Positions 19,635 to 21,628 of a stretch of 21,628 nt of DNA are shown here, piece after piece. Position numbers and translations under genes: made by a program. The DNA is from Dacryopinax spathularia. Taxonomy: Eukaryota; Basidiomycota; Dacrymycetes; Dacrymycetales; Dacrymycetaceae. The first letter of the stretch is position 1. Each line of letters opens with the position of its first letter. Location of the stretch: positions 1 to 21,628 of the forward strand of contig JBBPFI010000023.1 in assembly GCA_037974965.1 (NCBI GenBank), read 5' to 3'. The notes under the pieces were generated by a model, which made no database searches, was not told the origin of the DNA, and saw nothing but the letters and a program-made list of their open reading frames with translations.

Positions 19635-20326
19635 ATGATGGAATTTAGTTATTTTCTATTAGATATTTTAGCTTTTGAAGTAATTATTTCAGGAATATTA
19701 GTTATAACTTCTAAAAATCCTATAATTTTAGTATTATTTTTAACTTCAGTTTTTATTCATTCTGCTTGTTATTTATTAGTATTAGGAGTAGGTTTTGTAG
19801 GATTATCTTATCTTATTATTTACGTAGGTGCTATTACAGTTTTATTTCTATTTGTTATTATGATGATCAATATAAAATTAGTAAACTTATTAGAAAGGTT
19901 AAAAATATACTAAAAATTTTCCATCAGATTAAATCTTTACAAATTTATTTTTATACGCAATGTTAATTAATTCTTATATAAATTTAAATTATGATTTAAT
20001 ACTATCTTTACCATTATGATTTATAAATAAAAATAAAATTAAAATTTCTGCCCATGGCTAAAAAAAAAAATAAAAAAAAAAACAACCTACGGCAACAAAT
20101 TAAATAAATAATAATAATACATATTATATTTTTTGAATGAAAATATATGTAAATTTGCTATATTTTTTAAATTAATCATATAGTAATATATTTACTTTTT
20201 TATAAATAAAAAAGTTACGTCAAATAATATATACTTCTGATTTTATTAATAATTAAGGGGTTTATATTATTCTTATTAATATTTAGACCTAGAGTATTAA
20301 GTTTAAGGCTTAATTACAAATAATAA
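19635..20326 (+). pseudogene. nad6: Broken second copy of nad6
   Basis: The first 84 codons or so match the intact nad6 closely (HSACYLLVLGVGFVGLSYLI and YVGAITVLFLFVIMMINIK retained). The frame then fails: after INIKLVNLLE the reading becomes RLKIY and a stop at 19911-19913. Downstream sequence still aligns in pieces. One piece near 19990-20030 matches the region before the Asn-rich loop of nad6. Another at 20270-20326 is the relic of the last helix, GPIVLSLR. Between these lies unrelated A/T sequence with a small GC motif (TGCCCATGGC, 20049-20058). Early substitutions are mostly conservative, which suggests that the frame break is not ancient. Confidence 0.9.
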
Positions 20327-20461
20327 AAAAAGTATTTAGCTATTAAACTAATAAATTTAAATATTTAAATTATCCTTTTTTTTTTTTATTTAGTAATTAA
20401 ACAAAAATAATGTAATTAAATTTAGTACGTATCTTATCTAGATAGGACAAGTTTAAATTTA

Positions 20462-20530
20462 GAGTGAAGTATAAATGGCTAAACCCTGGATTGTAAATAT
20501 GGTTTTTAAATATTCAATTCCTTCTAGAAA
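20462..20530 (+). pseudogene. Decayed tRNA-Cys copy
   Basis: It aligns with trnC at 15334-15405 (GAGTGAAGTATA..., CTGGATTGTAAATATGG). The anticodon position reads GTA instead of GCA, and the D, T and acceptor stems no longer pair well. Confidence 0.78.
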
Positions 20531-20610
20531 AAAAAACTTTTTTATTTTTATATGTTTACAATCATACCCCAGCATAAAATTTATATTCATTGTTAAAAAC
20601 CATTTTTATA

Positions 20611-20681
20611 TTTACCCAAAACCGAAAGGTAAAAGTAACATTCTTCTAAAGTGTATATTTGGTTTATATTCCCAATGACAA
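20611..20681 (+). pseudogene. Decayed tRNA-Arg copy
   Basis: It aligns with trnR at 15488-15559 and keeps the anticodon arm ACATT-CTTCTAA-AGTGT intact. The acceptor strands (TTTACCC and TGACAA) no longer pair and the T arm is weakened. Confidence 0.78.
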
Positions 20682-20745
20682 CCCCCTTTTTATTTATAGA
20701 GTTTTATTTTTATTTTTAATTCTTATTAACTCCCTTTATTTTTTT

Positions 20746-20816
20746 AAGAGTATAGTATAATGGTAGTATCATGATCTTCAAAATCATTAGTAAGCGTTCG
20801 AATCGCTTTACTCTTG
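20746..20816 (+). tRNA. trnW: tRNA-Trp (UCA)
   Basis: Acceptor AAGAGTA pairs with TACTCTT (20809-20815). D arm is GTAT...GTAT-like. Anticodon stem ATGAT/ATCAT encloses loop CTTCAAA with anticodon TCA, which reads UGA and UGG as Trp. T arm AAGCG/CGCTT has loop TTCGAAT. This is the intact member of the pair with 15663-15733, and it explains the TGA-Trp code seen in every coding region here. Confidence 0.92.
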
Positions 20817-20894
20817 TAAAATATTTTGTTTTAGTAAATTAATTATAGTTTTTTTTATTTACTATTTTTTAATAGTAATATAAAAAAAGCTTGC

Positions 20895-20916
20895 AACTTT
20901 TTATATTTAAAAAGTT
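20895..20916. repeat. Conserved AT hairpin after trnW
   Basis: AACTTTTT (20895-20902) and AAAAAGTT (20909-20916) form an 8-bp stem with loop ATATTT. It sits inside AAGCTTGCAAC...AAAGCCTT, a segment that recurs after the other trnW copy (about 15800-15838) with a shorter stem. It may be an RNA processing signal. Confidence 0.55.
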
Positions 20917-20954
20917 AAAAGCCTTTAAAAAAAAAAGTTAAATATTTTTTTTTT

Positions 20955-21025
20955 AGGAATATAGTATAATGGTAGTATATTGATCTCCAAAATCAATGGT
21001 AGGCGTTCGAATCGCTTTATTCTTG
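20955..21025 (+). tRNA. trnW: tRNA-Trp-like with anticodon CCA
   Basis: Acceptor AGGAATA pairs with TATTCTT (21018-21024, one G-U). D arm is GTAT...GTAT as in trnW(uca). Anticodon stem TTGAT/ATCAA encloses loop CTCCAAA with anticodon CCA. T arm AGGCG/CGCTT (one G-U) has loop TTCGAAT. It is clearly a paralogue of trnW(uca) 140 bases upstream. Stem changes are paired, so it looks like a working gene. It would read only UGG. Confidence 0.85.
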
Positions 21026-21185
21026 GCTAAATAAAAATAAATTTATAATGATAAAGTATTTAATTAACTTGTATTTCTCTTTTTTTTTTTATCGTATGTT
21101 TATCTTGCTTAAATTACGACAGTTCATTTTTTTCAAATCTTTTAAACATACTGTGACGAAAATAAAGACTTAAAATATATGATAA

Positions 21186-21256
21186 AAGCTCATAATTTAA
21201 AGGTAAAATAGTTTCCTGATGCGAGACTTATAGAAGTTCGATTCTTCTTGAGCTTA
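21186..21256 (+). tRNA. trnI: tRNA-Ile (GAU)
   Basis: Acceptor AAGCTCA pairs with TGAGCTT (21249-21255). D arm is ATTT...AAAT. Anticodon stem GTTTC/GAGAC encloses loop CTGATGC with anticodon GAT. T arm AGAAG/CTTCT has loop TTCGATT. The base after the anticodon is G where A is usual, so the assignment is a little less certain than for the others. Confidence 0.8.
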
Positions 21257-21628
21257 AACTTATTTTTTTTTTATGGGCTTAATATTATTGAAAAATTTTT
21301 TTCAAAAAAACGGTGATTTTTATCTTCTAAAAAGTTAAAAATAAGAGAAGTTATAAGCTATTTGCTATATTCTTTATTTTAGGTAATCAATAAAAATAAT
21401 TATTAAATTTAAACCTATTAAAAATTATTTGTGCTCACGGCATGCTAGAGCTGATGTTTTATTATGGTTTTATTAATTTTTCAAATTTATATAGTGTTTA
21501 ACTATTATTATACTAATATTTAATTTTTTAATAAAAAAAAAATTTGATAACGTCTGGCAAAAGACTGGCGATAAAAAAATTTTTTTTTTATAAATTTAAT
21601 TTCTTTATCCATAGAATCTACATGCGCT
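21257..21628. other. AT-rich end of the window, no gene found
   Basis: No open frame of note and no tRNA fold seen. A small mixed-base inverted motif (CGTCTGGCAAAAGACTGGCG, about 21551-21570) sits between A and T runs. Confidence 0.6.

Larger units (their letters stand above)
18890..20954 (+). repeat. Duplicated block, copy 2 (trnP-trnN-broken nad6-decayed trnC and trnR-trnW)
   Basis: Direct repeat of about 13645-15870 with the same gene order. trnP, trnN and trnW are intact here, while nad6, trnC and trnR are damaged. The homology ends immediately before the trnW(cca) gene at 20955. Boundaries are approximate. Confidence 0.9.

Noticed and set aside
20475-20678. Open frame across the decayed trnC and trnR
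   Set aside because: It arises from degenerate tRNA sequence and shows no protein character.

Overview
The window looks like mitochondrial DNA, most probably from a fungus. It is very AT-rich. It carries respiratory-chain genes (cox2, nad1, nad4, nad6), mitochondrial-type tRNA genes and group II introns. TGA is read as tryptophan throughout: it sits inside conserved parts of cox2, nad1, nad4, nad6 and both intron proteins, and a trnW(uca) is present. I cannot name the lineage. Short GC-rich palindromes scattered through AT-rich spacers are known from several fungal mitochondrial genomes. All protein genes are on the + strand except one large unknown ORF near 17.3-18.7 kb.

Layout: 1-5336 is the 3' part of cox2, split by two adjacent group II introns. 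Each intron encodes a reverse transcriptase/maturase fused in frame to the exon before it. Intron 1 (9-2459) has an intact RT-maturase-HNH protein. Intron 2 (2777-5267) has an intact RT-maturase, but an in-frame TAA cuts off its HNH domain. A perfect hairpin follows the cox2 stop. From 5390 to 8116 runs one 908-codon ORF of unknown function, with membrane segments and a Ser/Arg/Pro-rich repeat tail. Then come trnV(uac), about 1.9 kb of AT-rich spacer with GC clusters, nad1 (apparent frameshift near 10698), a GC-cluster spacer and nad4.

The block from about 13.65 to 15.87 kb (trnP, trnN, nad6, trnC, trnR, decayed trnW) is present a second time at about 18.89-20.95 kb. The copies have degenerated in a complementary way. 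trnP and trnN look identical in both. nad6, trnC and trnR are intact only in the first copy, and trnW(uca) only in the second. Just after the second copy lie an additional trnW-like gene with anticodon CCA and trnI(gau). Between the copies sit a gene-poor spacer and the minus-strand unknown membrane ORF.

Together the genes encode a copper-binding subunit of cytochrome oxidase, three membrane subunits of NADH dehydrogenase (complex I), and part of the organelle tRNA set. The intron proteins are expected to splice and mobilise their own introns. The two large unknown ORFs, the decaying duplication and the extra trnW(cca) are the least ordinary parts.
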